Source: Pseudorhodoplanes sp.
Lineage (GTDB): Bacteria; Pseudomonadota; Alphaproteobacteria; Rhizobiales; Xanthobacteraceae
Length of the DNA: 64,000 nt
NCBI GenBank assembly: GCA_019187085.1
Contig: JABARS010000006.1
Coordinates: 134,894-198,893 of the forward strand
Direction of reading: 5' to 3'
Positions 15,417 to 23,617 of the stretch are shown here, piece after piece. How positions within the stretch are numbered: position 1 is the first letter of the stretch; every line of letters begins with the position of its first letter. The notes beneath the pieces are model-generated. The model ran no database searches and was not told the DNA's origin. It saw only the letters and a list, made by a program, of their open reading frames with translations. Position numbers and translations under genes: made by a program.

Positions 15417-16517
15417 CTAGCGGCCGTTCGATGTTGGTTTGATGACAGCCTTGTCGCCGGCCTGCAGAAAGCGGGCGATATGCGACAGGAAGCAGCGCGC
15501 GCTCGCCTCCCACGTCATGCCGAGCGCAAAGCTGCGGCAGGCCTGCCGCGACAATGTCAGCGCCCTGAGACAGGCCCGCCCGAGATCCCAGTCGAGCGCG
15601 CCGACGGCGGCGTCCCCGATCACGTCGCGCGGCGCCGCCACCGGAAAGGCGGCGACCGGCACCCCGCTCGCCAGCGCTTCGAGCAGCACGAGACCGAACG
15701 TGTCGGTCTTGCTCGGAAACACGAAGACGTCGGCCGCGGCATAAATCCGCGCAAGCTCCTCGCCCTGTTTGGCGCCGAGAAAGACCGCGTTGGGAAAACG
15801 CCGTTCGAGGTCGGCGCGTGCCGGCCCGTCGCCGACCACGACCTTGGTCCCCGGCAGATCGAGCGACAGGAACGCCTCGATATTCTTCTCCAGCGCAACG
15901 CGCCCGACGGTGAGGAAGATCGGTCGCCGCAGCGCGAGATCGCCGGAGCGCGTCGGCCGGAACAGATCGGCATCCACGCCGCGCGGCCACAGCATCACGT
16001 TATGGAAGCCGCGCTCCAGCAGCTCGGAAGCCAGACGCGGCGTCGCCGCCATCACCCCCGCCCCGCGGCGATGGAAGCGGCGCAGCCAGGCCCAGACCCA
16101 GGTGCGCGGGATCGGCGCGCGCGCCGACACGTAATCCGGAAAGCGGGTATGGAAGCTCGTCGTGAAGGCGAGGCCGTGCCGCCGGCAATAGCGGCTGACC
16201 ATGTGCCCGATCGGCCCTTCGGTCGCGACATGAATGAAATCGGGCCGCTCGGCATGGATGCGCCCGGCGATCGCGCGCGGCGGCGGCAAGGCCAGCCTGA
16301 TGTCGGGATAGGTCGGCAGCGGGACGGTGTGGAATTCCTGCGGCGTGACGAAGACGATCTGCGTGCCGAGCGACTGCGCCACGCGGGCGACCGAGGTGAG
16401 CGTGCGCACGACGCCGTTCACCTGCGGATACCAGGCGTCGGTCGCGACGAGGACCTTCTTCAGGCGGCCTGCGGCTGCGCCGGCGCGGCTGTTGCCGTCG
16501 GGCGGATATGCGTCCAT
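15417..16517 (-). CDS. agt: GT4 glycosyltransferase, Agt-like diacylglycerol glycosyltransferase
   Basis: A 366-residue GT-B, family 4 glycosyltransferase. The N-terminal domain opens with KKVLVATDAWYPQVNGVVRT and contains HVATEGPIGHMVSRYCRR and TSFHTRFPDY. The nucleotide-sugar domain has FLTVGRVALEKNIEAFL, and the GT4 E-X7-E element reads D-X7-E in TDTFGLVLLEALASG. Agt of Agrobacterium makes glucuronosyl- and glucosyl-diacylglycerol under phosphate starvation, and in many marine bacteria plcP and agt are adjacent. The ATG at 16517 overlaps plcP by 58 bases and lacks a clear ribosome-binding site; translation may start nearer the conserved KKVLVATD. Sugar donor is not readable from sequence. 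Confidence 0.85.
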   Translation of the reverse strand: MDAYPPDGNSRAGAAAGRLKKVLVATDAWYPQVNGVVRTLTSVARVAQSLGTQIVFVTPQEFHTVPLPTYPDIRLALPPPRAIAGRIHAERPDFIHVATEGPIGHMVSRYCRRHGLAFTTSFHTRFPDYVSARAPIPRTWVWAWLRRFHRRGAGVMAATPRLASELLERGFHNVMLWPRGVDADLFRPTRSGDLALRRPIFLTVGRVALEKNIEAFLSLDLPGTKVVVGDGPARADLERRFPNAVFLGAKQGEELARIYAAADVFVFPSKTDTFGLVLLEALASGVPVAAFPVAAPRDVIGDAAVGALDWDLGRACLRALTLSRQACRSFALGMTWEASARCFLSHIARFLQAGDKAVIKPTSNGR

Positions 16518-17254
16518 GGGATGATTTCGAAGCGGCCGTCGTCATGCTCGACGAGCGCGGTGCAGCTTTCGAGCCAGTCGCCGCAATTGAGATAGTGAAC
16601 GCCATAACGCGCATGGTTCGCGGCGTGATGGATGTGCCCGCAGATCACACCGTCCATGCCGTGCCGCCGCGCCTCCCCGGACAGAGCGGCCTCGAACTCG
16701 GATATGTAATTGACGGTGGTCTTGACCTTGGTCTTCGCCCAGCGCGAGAGCGAGGCATGCGGAAGACCGAGCAGGCGGCGCACGCGGTTCGAGGCGCCGT
16801 TGAGCATCAGTGCCGAGCCGTGCGCGGCACCGCCGAGGAACGACAGCCAGCGGCCGTGCCGGATCATGACGTCGAAATCGTCGCCATGCGTGACGAGATA
16901 GCGCCGGCCATCGGCGGCGAGGTGCGTCGTCGTCTGTACCACCTCGACGCCGCCGAGATGGATGCCACAATAATCGCGCAGCACCTCGTCGTGGTTGCCG
17001 GGGATGTAGAGGACGCGCGCGCCCTTGCGCGCCTGGCGCAACAGCTTCTGCGCAACGTCGTTGTGCGACTGCAGCCAGCACCAGCCGGACTTGAGTTGCC
17101 AGCCGTCGATGATGTCGCCGACGAGGTAGATCGTGCCGGCCTCGTGATGGCGCAGGAAATCGATCAGCAGCTCGGCGCGGCAGCCGCGGGTGCCGAGATG
17201 CACGTCCGAAAGGAACATTGCACGATAGCGGCGCGGAGCGGGCAACCCGGTCAC
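16460..17254 (-). CDS. plcP: PlcP-type phospholipase C / UDP-diacylglucosamine pyrophosphatase-like metallophosphoesterase
   Basis: A 264-residue calcineurin-like metallophosphoesterase with all five motifs: SDVHLG, GDIIDGW, GNHDE, THGDDFD and GHIHHAANH. Homologues are annotated as UDP-2,3-diacylglucosamine diphosphatase, but in Sinorhizobium and marine bacteria the family member PlcP cleaves phosphatidylcholine and related lipids to diacylglycerol under phosphate limitation. Diacylglycerol is the substrate of the next genes agt and btaA, which decides the call. The GTG at 17254 is chosen because GGGAGG lies 11 nt upstream and the conserved RRYRAMFLSDVHLG follows; the longer open frame to 17422 has no homology. 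A PHO-box-like site lies 44-61 bp upstream. Confidence 0.87.
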   Translation of the reverse strand: MTGLPAPRRYRAMFLSDVHLGTRGCRAELLIDFLRHHEAGTIYLVGDIIDGWQLKSGWCWLQSHNDVAQKLLRQARKGARVLYIPGNHDEVLRDYCGIHLGGVEVVQTTTHLAADGRRYLVTHGDDFDVMIRHGRWLSFLGGAAHGSALMLNGASNRVRRLLGLPHASLSRWAKTKVKTTVNYISEFEAALSGEARRHGMDGVICGHIHHAANHARYGVHYLNCGDWLESCTALVEHDDGRFEIIPWTHIRPTATAAPAQPQAA

Positions 17255-17297
17255 GATGGTATCTTCCTCCCAGTCGCGCACCGGATGGCAAGATTCT

Positions 17298-17315
17298 GTC
17301 TCACTTTCATGACAG
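17298..17315 (-). promoter_or_regulatory. PHO-box-like site upstream of plcP-agt-btaAB
   Basis: Minus-strand CTGTCAT (17315-17309), spacer GAAA, then GTGAGAC (17304-17298). The first half-site is identical to the PhoB consensus CTGTCAT and the spacing is the canonical 4 nt; the second half-site matches 4 of 7. It reads toward plcP and ends 44 bp before the plcP GTG. The site lies in the 232-bp gap shared with the divergent UPF0104 gene. Confidence 0.6.
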
Positions 17316-17486
17316 GCCGCGCCGCGCCCGCCCCAGCGCGATGACGGCGGCCGTAGCAAATCTGTCGCAAGCGACTGCGATCTTGCGGAGCGATTCGTCG
17401 CGGCATCGGGCCGCGACGGCACGGGCGGCGCGGCAAGCGCCTGTTATGCTTGCCGCCGTCGTGGACAACGGGCGAACGATCCTGAC

Positions 17487-18524
17487 ATGGAGCATATCCG
17501 GGGCCGGCTGCTGGGCGCATTGCAGGGCGCCATCGGGGCTTTCGACCGCACCATCGGCTGGCACCGCGCCGGCATCGCGCTCAGCATCGTCATCGTGGTG
17601 GTCGCGGCGACGATCCTCTACCGCATCCTGCAGGGCGTCGAATTCGGCAAGGTGACCGCCGCCCTGTGCCAGACCGACGCCGGGGACATCGCGTTTGCCG
17701 CGCTGTGCGTCGCCGGCGCCTATCTGACGCTGACCTGCTACGACCTGTTCGCGCTGCGCACGATCCGTCGGCCCGACGTGCCCTACCGGATCGCTGCGCT
17801 TGCGAGCTTCACGAGTTTCTCGATCGGCCACAATCTCGGCGGCGCCGTCGTCACCGCCGGAGCCATCCGCTACCGCATCTATTCGGCGTGGAACCTATCG
17901 CTGATCGACGTCGCCAAAATCTGTTTCGTGACCGGCCTCACCTTCTGGCTCGGCAACGCCTTCGTGCTCGGTATTGCGCTCGCGCTCGAGCCCGCGGCGG
18001 CCAGCGCCGTCGACCATCTGCCGGCGTCCGCCAATCGCGCGATCGCCTTTATCCTGCTGGGCGCGATCGGCTGCTATGTCGCCTGGGTGTGGCGGCGGCC
18101 GCGCCGCATCGGCATGAACAACTGGCAGGTGACGCTGCCGGGCGGCCCGATCACGCTGGTGCAGATTGCGATCGGGGTGTTCGACCTGACCTTCTGCGCG
18201 CTCGCCATGTACGTCCTGCTACCGGACCAGCCGGCGGTCGGCCTCATCGCCGTGATCGTGATCTTCATCTTCGCCACGCTGCTCGGGTTTGCGAGCTATG
18301 CGCCGAGCGGGCTCGGTATTTTCGACGCCGCCATGATCGTGGCGCTTCAGCAATTCCCGAAGGAGGAGATGCTGGCGAGCCTGCTCCTGTTCCGCCTGAT
18401 CTATTACATCATCCCCTTCGTGCTCGCGCTGATCGCCATCGGCATCCGCGAGGTGACGCTCAATCTCGCAAGCCACCGGGCGAACGCCCCGGCGCGGCGC
18501 ACCGGACCTGACCCCTCCCGCTAG
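17487..18524 (+). CDS. UPF0104 / MprF N-terminal flippase-like integral membrane protein
   Basis: A 345-residue membrane protein of the lysylphosphatidylglycerol synthase transmembrane-region family (UPF0104) with about eight hydrophobic segments starting near residue 28. The conserved ASFTSFSIGHNLGGAVVTAGAIRYRIY segment and GFASYAPSGLGIFDAAMIVAL are hallmarks. The soluble transferase domain of MprF is missing, so it is a candidate lipid flippase only. It is transcribed away from plcP from a shared 232-bp gap with the PHO-box-like site, so a role in moving the replacement lipids is plausible but unproven. Confidence 0.8.
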   Translation: MEHIRGRLLGALQGAIGAFDRTIGWHRAGIALSIVIVVVAATILYRILQGVEFGKVTAALCQTDAGDIAFAALCVAGAYLTLTCYDLFALRTIRRPDVPYRIAALASFTSFSIGHNLGGAVVTAGAIRYRIYSAWNLSLIDVAKICFVTGLTFWLGNAFVLGIALALEPAAASAVDHLPASANRAIAFILLGAIGCYVAWVWRRPRRIGMNNWQVTLPGGPITLVQIAIGVFDLTFCALAMYVLLPDQPAVGLIAVIVIFIFATLLGFASYAPSGLGIFDAAMIVALQQFPKEEMLASLLLFRLIYYIIPFVLALIAIGIREVTLNLASHRANAPARRTGPDPSR

Positions 18525-18590
18525 CCGCGGGCCGCCCGCTGCGACGTTGCGATCTCGTGCGCAGGCAGCGCGTCTGTTATAGCTGCGGCG

Positions 18591-19475
18591 ATGGACAAGC
18601 TCTTCTGCTTCGGTCTCGGCTACACGGCCGCCGCCTATCTCCGCCTTTTCGGTTCAAGCTTCTCCTCGGTCGCCGGCACGGTGCGCGAGGCCGCGCCGCG
18701 CGGGCATCCGGCACCCGATCGGAGCGGTCTCAACGTCACGACATTCATATTCGGGGATGTCGCGGCCGAGCAAGCGCTTGCGCAGACGCTGTCGGAGGCG
18801 ACCTGCACGCTCGTGTCGATCCAGCCGCAGGCCGGACGCGACCCTGTGCTCGCAACCTATGGCGAGGCGCTGCGGCGCGCGCACTCCCTGCGGACGATCG
18901 TCTATCTCTCCACCGTCGGCGTCTATGGCGATCACGGCGGCGCCTGGATCGACGAGGACACGCCGGTCAACCCGACCTCGGCCCGCAGCCGCACGCGCGT
19001 GCTGGTCGAGCAGGAGTGGCGGGATTTCTCGCGGCAAAGCGGCAAGGCGGTCGCGATCCTGCGTCTCGCCGGCATATACGGCCCCGGCCGCAACGCGCTC
19101 GCCGACCTGCGCGAGGGCACCGCGCGGCGGATCGGTAAACCCGGCCAAGTGTTCAACCGCATTCATGTCGACGACATCGCGCGGACGATCGACGCCGCGT
19201 TCCGCCATCGCGCCGACGGTCTGTTCAATGTCGCCGACGACGCGCCGGGGCCGGCCTCCGAGGTCGTGGCCTATGCCGCCGGGCTTCTCGGCGTGCTGCC
19301 GCCGCCGGAAATCCCCTATGACGTCGCACAGGCGACCATGACCGAGATGGCGCGCAGCTTCTACGGCGAGAGCAAGCGCGCGCGCAACACCCGCATCAAG
19401 GACGTGCTCGGCGTGACGCTCGCCTACCCGACCTATCGCGAGGGCCTGCGGCAGATCCAGAAGACCGGGATTTAG
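18591..19475 (+). CDS. NAD-dependent epimerase/dehydratase family protein (YeeZ-like)
   Basis: A 294-residue extended short-chain dehydrogenase-like protein. The Rossmann turn reads CFGLGYTAAAYLRLF (residues 5-19), degenerate for the usual GXXGXXG. STVGVYGDHGGAWIDE holds the active-site region and RLAGIYGPGRNALADLREG plus NRIHVDDIARTI are typical of this family. It matches the YeeZ group of unknown substrate. It follows the flippase-like gene by 66 bp on the same strand. Only weak ribosome-binding sequence precedes the ATG. It converges on the ABC ATPase gene, with a 4-base overlap. Confidence 0.8.
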   Translation: MDKLFCFGLGYTAAAYLRLFGSSFSSVAGTVREAAPRGHPAPDRSGLNVTTFIFGDVAAEQALAQTLSEATCTLVSIQPQAGRDPVLATYGEALRRAHSLRTIVYLSTVGVYGDHGGAWIDEDTPVNPTSARSRTRVLVEQEWRDFSRQSGKAVAILRLAGIYGPGRNALADLREGTARRIGKPGQVFNRIHVDDIARTIDAAFRHRADGLFNVADDAPGPASEVVAYAAGLLGVLPPPEIPYDVAQATMTEMARSFYGESKRARNTRIKDVLGVTLAYPTYREGLRQIQKTGI

Positions 19476-20251
19476 GCGCGCTGCTTCTGGTAGAGGAACT
19501 TGAGCAGATATTCGCGATGAGCGGCGTATTGCGGATTGGTCGCCAGCGCCACCCGGTCGCGCGGGCGCGGCAGGTCGATCCTGAGCACGTCGCCGATCTT
19601 CGCCGCCGGCCCGTTCGTCATCATCACGATGCGGTCGCTGAGCAGGATCGCCTCGTCGATGTCGTGGGTCACCATCACGACGGTCGAGCGGATCGATTCC
19701 ACGATGCGTACCAGCTCGTCCTGCAGGCTCGCCCGCGTCAGCGCGTCGAGCGCGCCGAACGGCTCGTCGAGCAGCAGCACCTGCGGCGCCGCCGCCAGTG
19801 CGCGCGCGATGCCCACGCGCTGCTTCATGCCGCCGGAGATCTCGTAAGGGTATTTGTGCATCGCGTGATCGAGATGCACGAGCCGCAGCGCCTCCTCGAC
19901 CTTGTCTTTCATCTGCGCCGCGCTGAGCGCGGAGAAGACCTGCTTCACCGCCAGATGCACGTTCTCGAAACAGGTCATCCAGGGCAGGAGCGCGTGGCTC
20001 TGGAACACCATGGCGCGGTCGGGACCGGGACCGCGCACCTCCTTGCCGTCGCAGCTTATGGCGCCTGCGGTCGGCAGCAGCAGGCCCGCGATCAGATTGA
20101 GCAGCGTGCTCTTGCCGCAGCCCGAATGCCCGATCAGACAGACGAACTCGTTGTTGGCGACGTCCATCGAGACCGAGTCGAGCGCAACAAAAGAACCGTT
20201 GCCCTTGATCCGGAAGGCCATCGACACGTCGCTGACGGAGAGAAAACTCAT
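19472..20251 (-). CDS. NrtD/SsuB-type ABC transporter ATP-binding protein
   Basis: A 259-residue ABC ATPase with Walker A GHSGCGKST (41-49), signature SGGMKQR, Walker B LLLDEP and H-loop MVTHDIDEA. It is the last gene of a three-gene minus-strand operon encoding binding protein, permease and ATPase of the nitrate/sulfonate/taurine transporter class. It is closely similar in motifs to nrtD at 977-1771, including the C-terminal R-I-D-L-P-R-P-R element. Substrate cannot be set from sequence alone; nitrate, cyanate, bicarbonate or a sulfonate are possible. Confidence 0.9.
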   Translation of the reverse strand: MSFLSVSDVSMAFRIKGNGSFVALDSVSMDVANNEFVCLIGHSGCGKSTLLNLIAGLLLPTAGAISCDGKEVRGPGPDRAMVFQSHALLPWMTCFENVHLAVKQVFSALSAAQMKDKVEEALRLVHLDHAMHKYPYEISGGMKQRVGIARALAAAPQVLLLDEPFGALDALTRASLQDELVRIVESIRSTVVMVTHDIDEAILLSDRIVMMTNGPAAKIGDVLRIDLPRPRDRVALATNPQYAAHREYLLKFLYQKQRA

Positions 20252-20255
20252 GGAC

Positions 20256-21104
20256 CTACTCGCGGAAACTCAGGCGCGTGCCGATCCAGGCCAGACCGAC
20301 ATCGAGCCCGAGCCCGATCAGGCCGATCAGCACGATGGCGACGATCATGCTGGAGAGCTGCAGGTTGTTCCATTCGTTCCAGATGAAGTAACCGATACCG
20401 CTCTGCGCGCCGACCATCTCCGCCGCCACGATGACGAACCAGGCGATGCCAACGGAAATGCGCACGCCGGTCATGATCATCGGCACGCTGGCCGGAAAGA
20501 TGATCCGCGTGATGTGCTGCAGGGGATCGAGCCCGAACACGCGCGAGACGTTGACCCATTCCTGACGGACATTGGCGGCGCCCACCGCGGTGTTGATTAG
20601 CATCGGCCAGAGCGCGCAGATGAAGATGATGAAAATCGCCGAGATGCCGCTGTCGCGGAAGATATAGAGGGCGAGCGGCATCCAGGCGAGCGGCGAGATC
20701 GGCCGCAGCACCTGGATGAAAGGATTGAGCGCCTGATAGACGGCCGGGAACAGCCCGAGCGCGAAGCCGAGCGGGACCGCGACGATCAGCGCCAGCACGA
20801 AGCCGAGCAGCACGCGGCCAAGCGATTGCAGCAGATGCCAGGCGATGCCGAGATTGTTCGGGTTCGAGCGGTCGAAGGCGTCGATCAGCAACTCCCACCC
20901 GCGCGCGGCGACGGCGGTCGGCGGGGGGATCGCCCCCGTCGGCTGCACCGCCGCGCTCTGGCCGGCAAGCCGCGCATATTCCGGATCGACCGCGCCCGGC
21001 CCGCCGGCCCCGCCGCCGGTCAAGGCCTGCCAGACGGCGATGAAGACAATGAAAATCGCAAGTGAGGCGACCCAGGGTCGCCCGAGAATCCGTCGCACGT
21101 TCAT
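20256..21104 (-). CDS. NrtB/SsuC-type ABC transporter permease
   Basis: A 282-residue inner-membrane permease with an N-terminal hydrophobic segment (WVASLAIFIVFIAVWQAL), a periplasmic stretch rich in Gly, Ala and Pro of about 50 residues, and then the five-segment core. The EAA region reads QEWVNVSRVFGLDPLQHITRIIFP. The start ATG shares its A with the TGA stop of the upstream binding-protein gene, so translation is coupled. It partners the ATPase 4 bp downstream. Confidence 0.9.
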   Translation of the reverse strand: MNVRRILGRPWVASLAIFIVFIAVWQALTGGGAGGPGAVDPEYARLAGQSAAVQPTGAIPPPTAVAARGWELLIDAFDRSNPNNLGIAWHLLQSLGRVLLGFVLALIVAVPLGFALGLFPAVYQALNPFIQVLRPISPLAWMPLALYIFRDSGISAIFIIFICALWPMLINTAVGAANVRQEWVNVSRVFGLDPLQHITRIIFPASVPMIMTGVRISVGIAWFVIVAAEMVGAQSGIGYFIWNEWNNLQLSSMIVAIVLIGLIGLGLDVGLAWIGTRLSFRE

Positions 21105-22432
21105 CAGGCCGGCTTGCGCACCGTTTTCAGATATTCCTCAGGTTTGCTCGAATCGAACTCCTTGCCAAGGATGATTTCCTTGCCGAACTGCGCGGCCGGC
21201 GGATTGGCGCCCATGCCGCGCATGATCTTTTCGGCGTCGGTGGCGAGCATGACCTGCTGCGCAAGCTTCTTGTAGTCGACGTCTTCCTTGAGGATGTTCC
21301 AGCGTCGCAACTGCGTCATCAGCCAGACGGCGGCGGAATAATGCGGGAACGGCTGGTAATCGACCCGATTCTCCGCCACCTTGATGGCGCCGAGGCCGTC
21401 GGCGTAGCGGCCCGTGATGACCTGCTCGACCACGATTTCCGGCGCGTTGAGGTATTGCGGCTGCGAGAGCGCCTTCGCCATGCCGGCGCGGTTCTTCTTG
21501 TCCGACACGTGCAGGCTTGCCGCGATGATGGCGCGGTAGAACGCCATGAACGTGTTGGGATGCTGCTTGATCCAGCTTTCGGCGGCCGTCACCGAGCAGC
21601 AGGGATGGCCGTCCCACAGATCGCGCGAGATGGCGTGGATGAACCCGGCACCCTCATAGACCGCGCGCTGGCCGCCCGGCTCGCCGCCGAAGAAGCCATC
21701 GATGCTGCCGACCCGCAGGCTCGACACATATTCGGTCGGCGGAATGACGCGGTAGGTGGCGTCCTTGTCCGGATCGAGGCCGTGGGCGGCGAGATAGTTG
21801 CGAAGCTGCATAGCCTGGTGGCTCTGCTCGAACGGCACCGCGAACGCAAAGCCCTTCCACTTGCTCGGGTCGCGATTGTCCTTGTGCTTGTTGGCGAGCA
21901 CCAGCGAGTTGCCGTTCTGGTTGCAGATGGTCAGCACCTTGATCGACTGCGTGGTGCCGCCGAGCCCGGCCGTCATGGTCAGGGCCACCGGCATGACCTG
22001 CTGGGAGACGTCGAGCTCGCCATTGATCATCTTGTCGCGGATCAGGTTGATGCCGGCGATCTTCTGCAGCGTCACCTCGAGGCCTTCCTTGGCGTACTGG
22101 CCGAGATGCTCGCCATAGATGAGCGGCGCCGCGCAGGTGATCGGCAGGAAGCCGACATTGAGCTTCAGTTTCTCGAGCGGCTTGCGCTCCTGGGCGATCG
22201 CCTTGAGCGTATCGAGCGGCAACAGGCTGGACAGTGCGCCGAGCACGGTCGCCGCCCCGACCGCCTTGAGCAGCGTGCGCCGCTGGACAGGGTCAGGGAA
22301 CAGGCCGTGGAGCAGCGCCTCTTCGACCGCCTGCCCGACCGCCTGCTCGGCACCCGCAGCCGGGTCGCCGTGCCGGTATCCGCAGCGGCACTGACCGTTC
22401 TCGAAAAAATGGCGGTGCGACATCTTGTTCAT
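21104..22432 (-). CDS. CmpA/NrtA-family solute-binding protein with Tat signal
   Basis: A 442-residue binding protein of the nitrate/bicarbonate NrtA/CmpA family. Mature-domain markers include LNVGFLPITCAAPLIY and GKGFAFAVPF-like segments, and WDGHPCCSVTA late in the chain. A twin-arginine signal (RRTLLKAVGAATVLGALSSLLP, arginines 51-52) suggests folded export. Unusually, about 50 residues precede the arginines and contain a Cys/His cluster (FENGQCRCGYRHGD). AGGGGGG precedes the ATG by about 7 nt. It heads the operon and diverges from a LysR gene. Family is firm; the ligand is open. Confidence 0.9.
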   Translation of the reverse strand: MNKMSHRHFFENGQCRCGYRHGDPAAGAEQAVGQAVEEALLHGLFPDPVQRRTLLKAVGAATVLGALSSLLPLDTLKAIAQERKPLEKLKLNVGFLPITCAAPLIYGEHLGQYAKEGLEVTLQKIAGINLIRDKMINGELDVSQQVMPVALTMTAGLGGTTQSIKVLTICNQNGNSLVLANKHKDNRDPSKWKGFAFAVPFEQSHQAMQLRNYLAAHGLDPDKDATYRVIPPTEYVSSLRVGSIDGFFGGEPGGQRAVYEGAGFIHAISRDLWDGHPCCSVTAAESWIKQHPNTFMAFYRAIIAASLHVSDKKNRAGMAKALSQPQYLNAPEIVVEQVITGRYADGLGAIKVAENRVDYQPFPHYSAAVWLMTQLRRWNILKEDVDYKKLAQQVMLATDAEKIMRGMGANPPAAQFGKEIILGKEFDSSKPEEYLKTVRKPA

Positions 22433-22649
22433 GCTGATCCCCCCTGACGGACGATGGCCGGAAGCGCTTTACGGGCGCACGCAAAGGGTAATGCCGGGGC
22501 TTCCCGACGGCCTAGCGGAGAAACTCGCAGGTCCGGTTGCAGGAATACCTAGACACACCGCCGGAGCTTGCCCGCTTCGCGGGCATATGGCGTATCGTAG
22601 GTCATGGCGGCCGGGATTCCGCGGCCCTGCCAGCGGAAGTTGCAGGCCG

Positions 22650-23543
22650 ATGTTCAACTGGAACGACCTCGTCTTTTTTCTCGAACTGGCGCGCCAGGGG
22701 CGCCTGATGCCGGCAGCCCGGCGGCTCAAGGTCGATCACACCACGGTCAGCCGGCGCATCTCGGAACTGGAGAAGGACCTCGCGGTCAAGCTGTTCGAGC
22801 GCAAACCCGACGGCTTCGTGCTGACCGAAGACGGTCACCGGCTGCAGGCGATCGCGGAAAAGATGGAGGTGCTCGGTCTCTCCGTGATCGAGACGATCCG
22901 GTCGGCGCCGAGCGAGGTCGCCGGCAAGGTGCGCCTCGCCACCATGGAGGGCATCGCCTCCTATTATCTCACCGACAAGCTGGTCGAGTTCAATACCCAG
23001 TATCCCGACATCCTGGTGGAGCTTGTGACCGAGCGCCATCTGATCAACCTGACGCGGCGCGAGGCGGACGTGTCGATCAGCTTCGTGCCGCCGATCGGCC
23101 CGCGACTGTCAGTCAAGAAAGCCGGCGCCTTCCGGCTCGGCCTGTTCGCCTCGCCGGCCTATCTTAAGCGGCGTGGCGTGCCGGGTTCTCTCGCCGACCT
23201 CGCCGCGCACGACTTCGTGGACTACGTCGTCGACCTCGTCGCCATCGCCAAGGTGCACTGGCTGCTCGACGTGATCGAGCCCGAGCATGTCGTGTTCCGC
23301 TCCACCAGCATGGCGGTCCAGCAGAACGCGATCGCCGCCGGCCGCGGCATTGCGCTGTTGCCGTTGTTCTCGGCCAGAACCGACGCGCGCCTTGTGCCGG
23401 TGCTCCCCAACAAGGTGTCGGTGGAGCGCGACCTTTTCATTTCCGTGCACGAGGATATCCAGTTCATGGGGCGCATCCGCGCGCTGACGCGCTTTCTCAC
23501 CGAACTGTTCAAACGCGACGCCGAATTCCTCAATGCCCATTGA
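22650..23543 (+). CDS. LysR-family transcriptional regulator (next to the second NrtABD-like operon)
   Basis: A 297-residue LysR-type regulator. The winged HTH occupies residues 1-62, with the recognition part AARRLKVDHTTVSRRISELE, and the effector domain starts near residue 90 (GKVRLATMEGIASYYL). The ATG at 22650 begins MFNWNDLVFFLELARQGRL, the normal start of this subgroup; in-frame sequence upstream is not homologous. It is divergent from the ABC operon at 19472-22432 with a 217-bp gap, so it probably controls that operon. Confidence 0.88.
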   Translation: MFNWNDLVFFLELARQGRLMPAARRLKVDHTTVSRRISELEKDLAVKLFERKPDGFVLTEDGHRLQAIAEKMEVLGLSVIETIRSAPSEVAGKVRLATMEGIASYYLTDKLVEFNTQYPDILVELVTERHLINLTRREADVSISFVPPIGPRLSVKKAGAFRLGLFASPAYLKRRGVPGSLADLAAHDFVDYVVDLVAIAKVHWLLDVIEPEHVVFRSTSMAVQQNAIAAGRGIALLPLFSARTDARLVPVLPNKVSVERDLFISVHEDIQFMGRIRALTRFLTELFKRDAEFLNAH

Positions 23544-23617
23544 TCTGCCGCGCCGCCCCGCTTAACCGTGCGCGAGCGCGCGCCCGAAACGCCCTCCTCT
23601 CTTACCGGAATGAAACG

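Noticed and set aside
16460..17254. LpxH (lipid A pathway UDP-2,3-diacylglucosamine pyrophosphatase)
   Set aside because: The fold is the same, but the adjacent diacylglycerol-using genes and the PHO-box-like site fit PlcP better. LpxH cannot be excluded from motifs alone.
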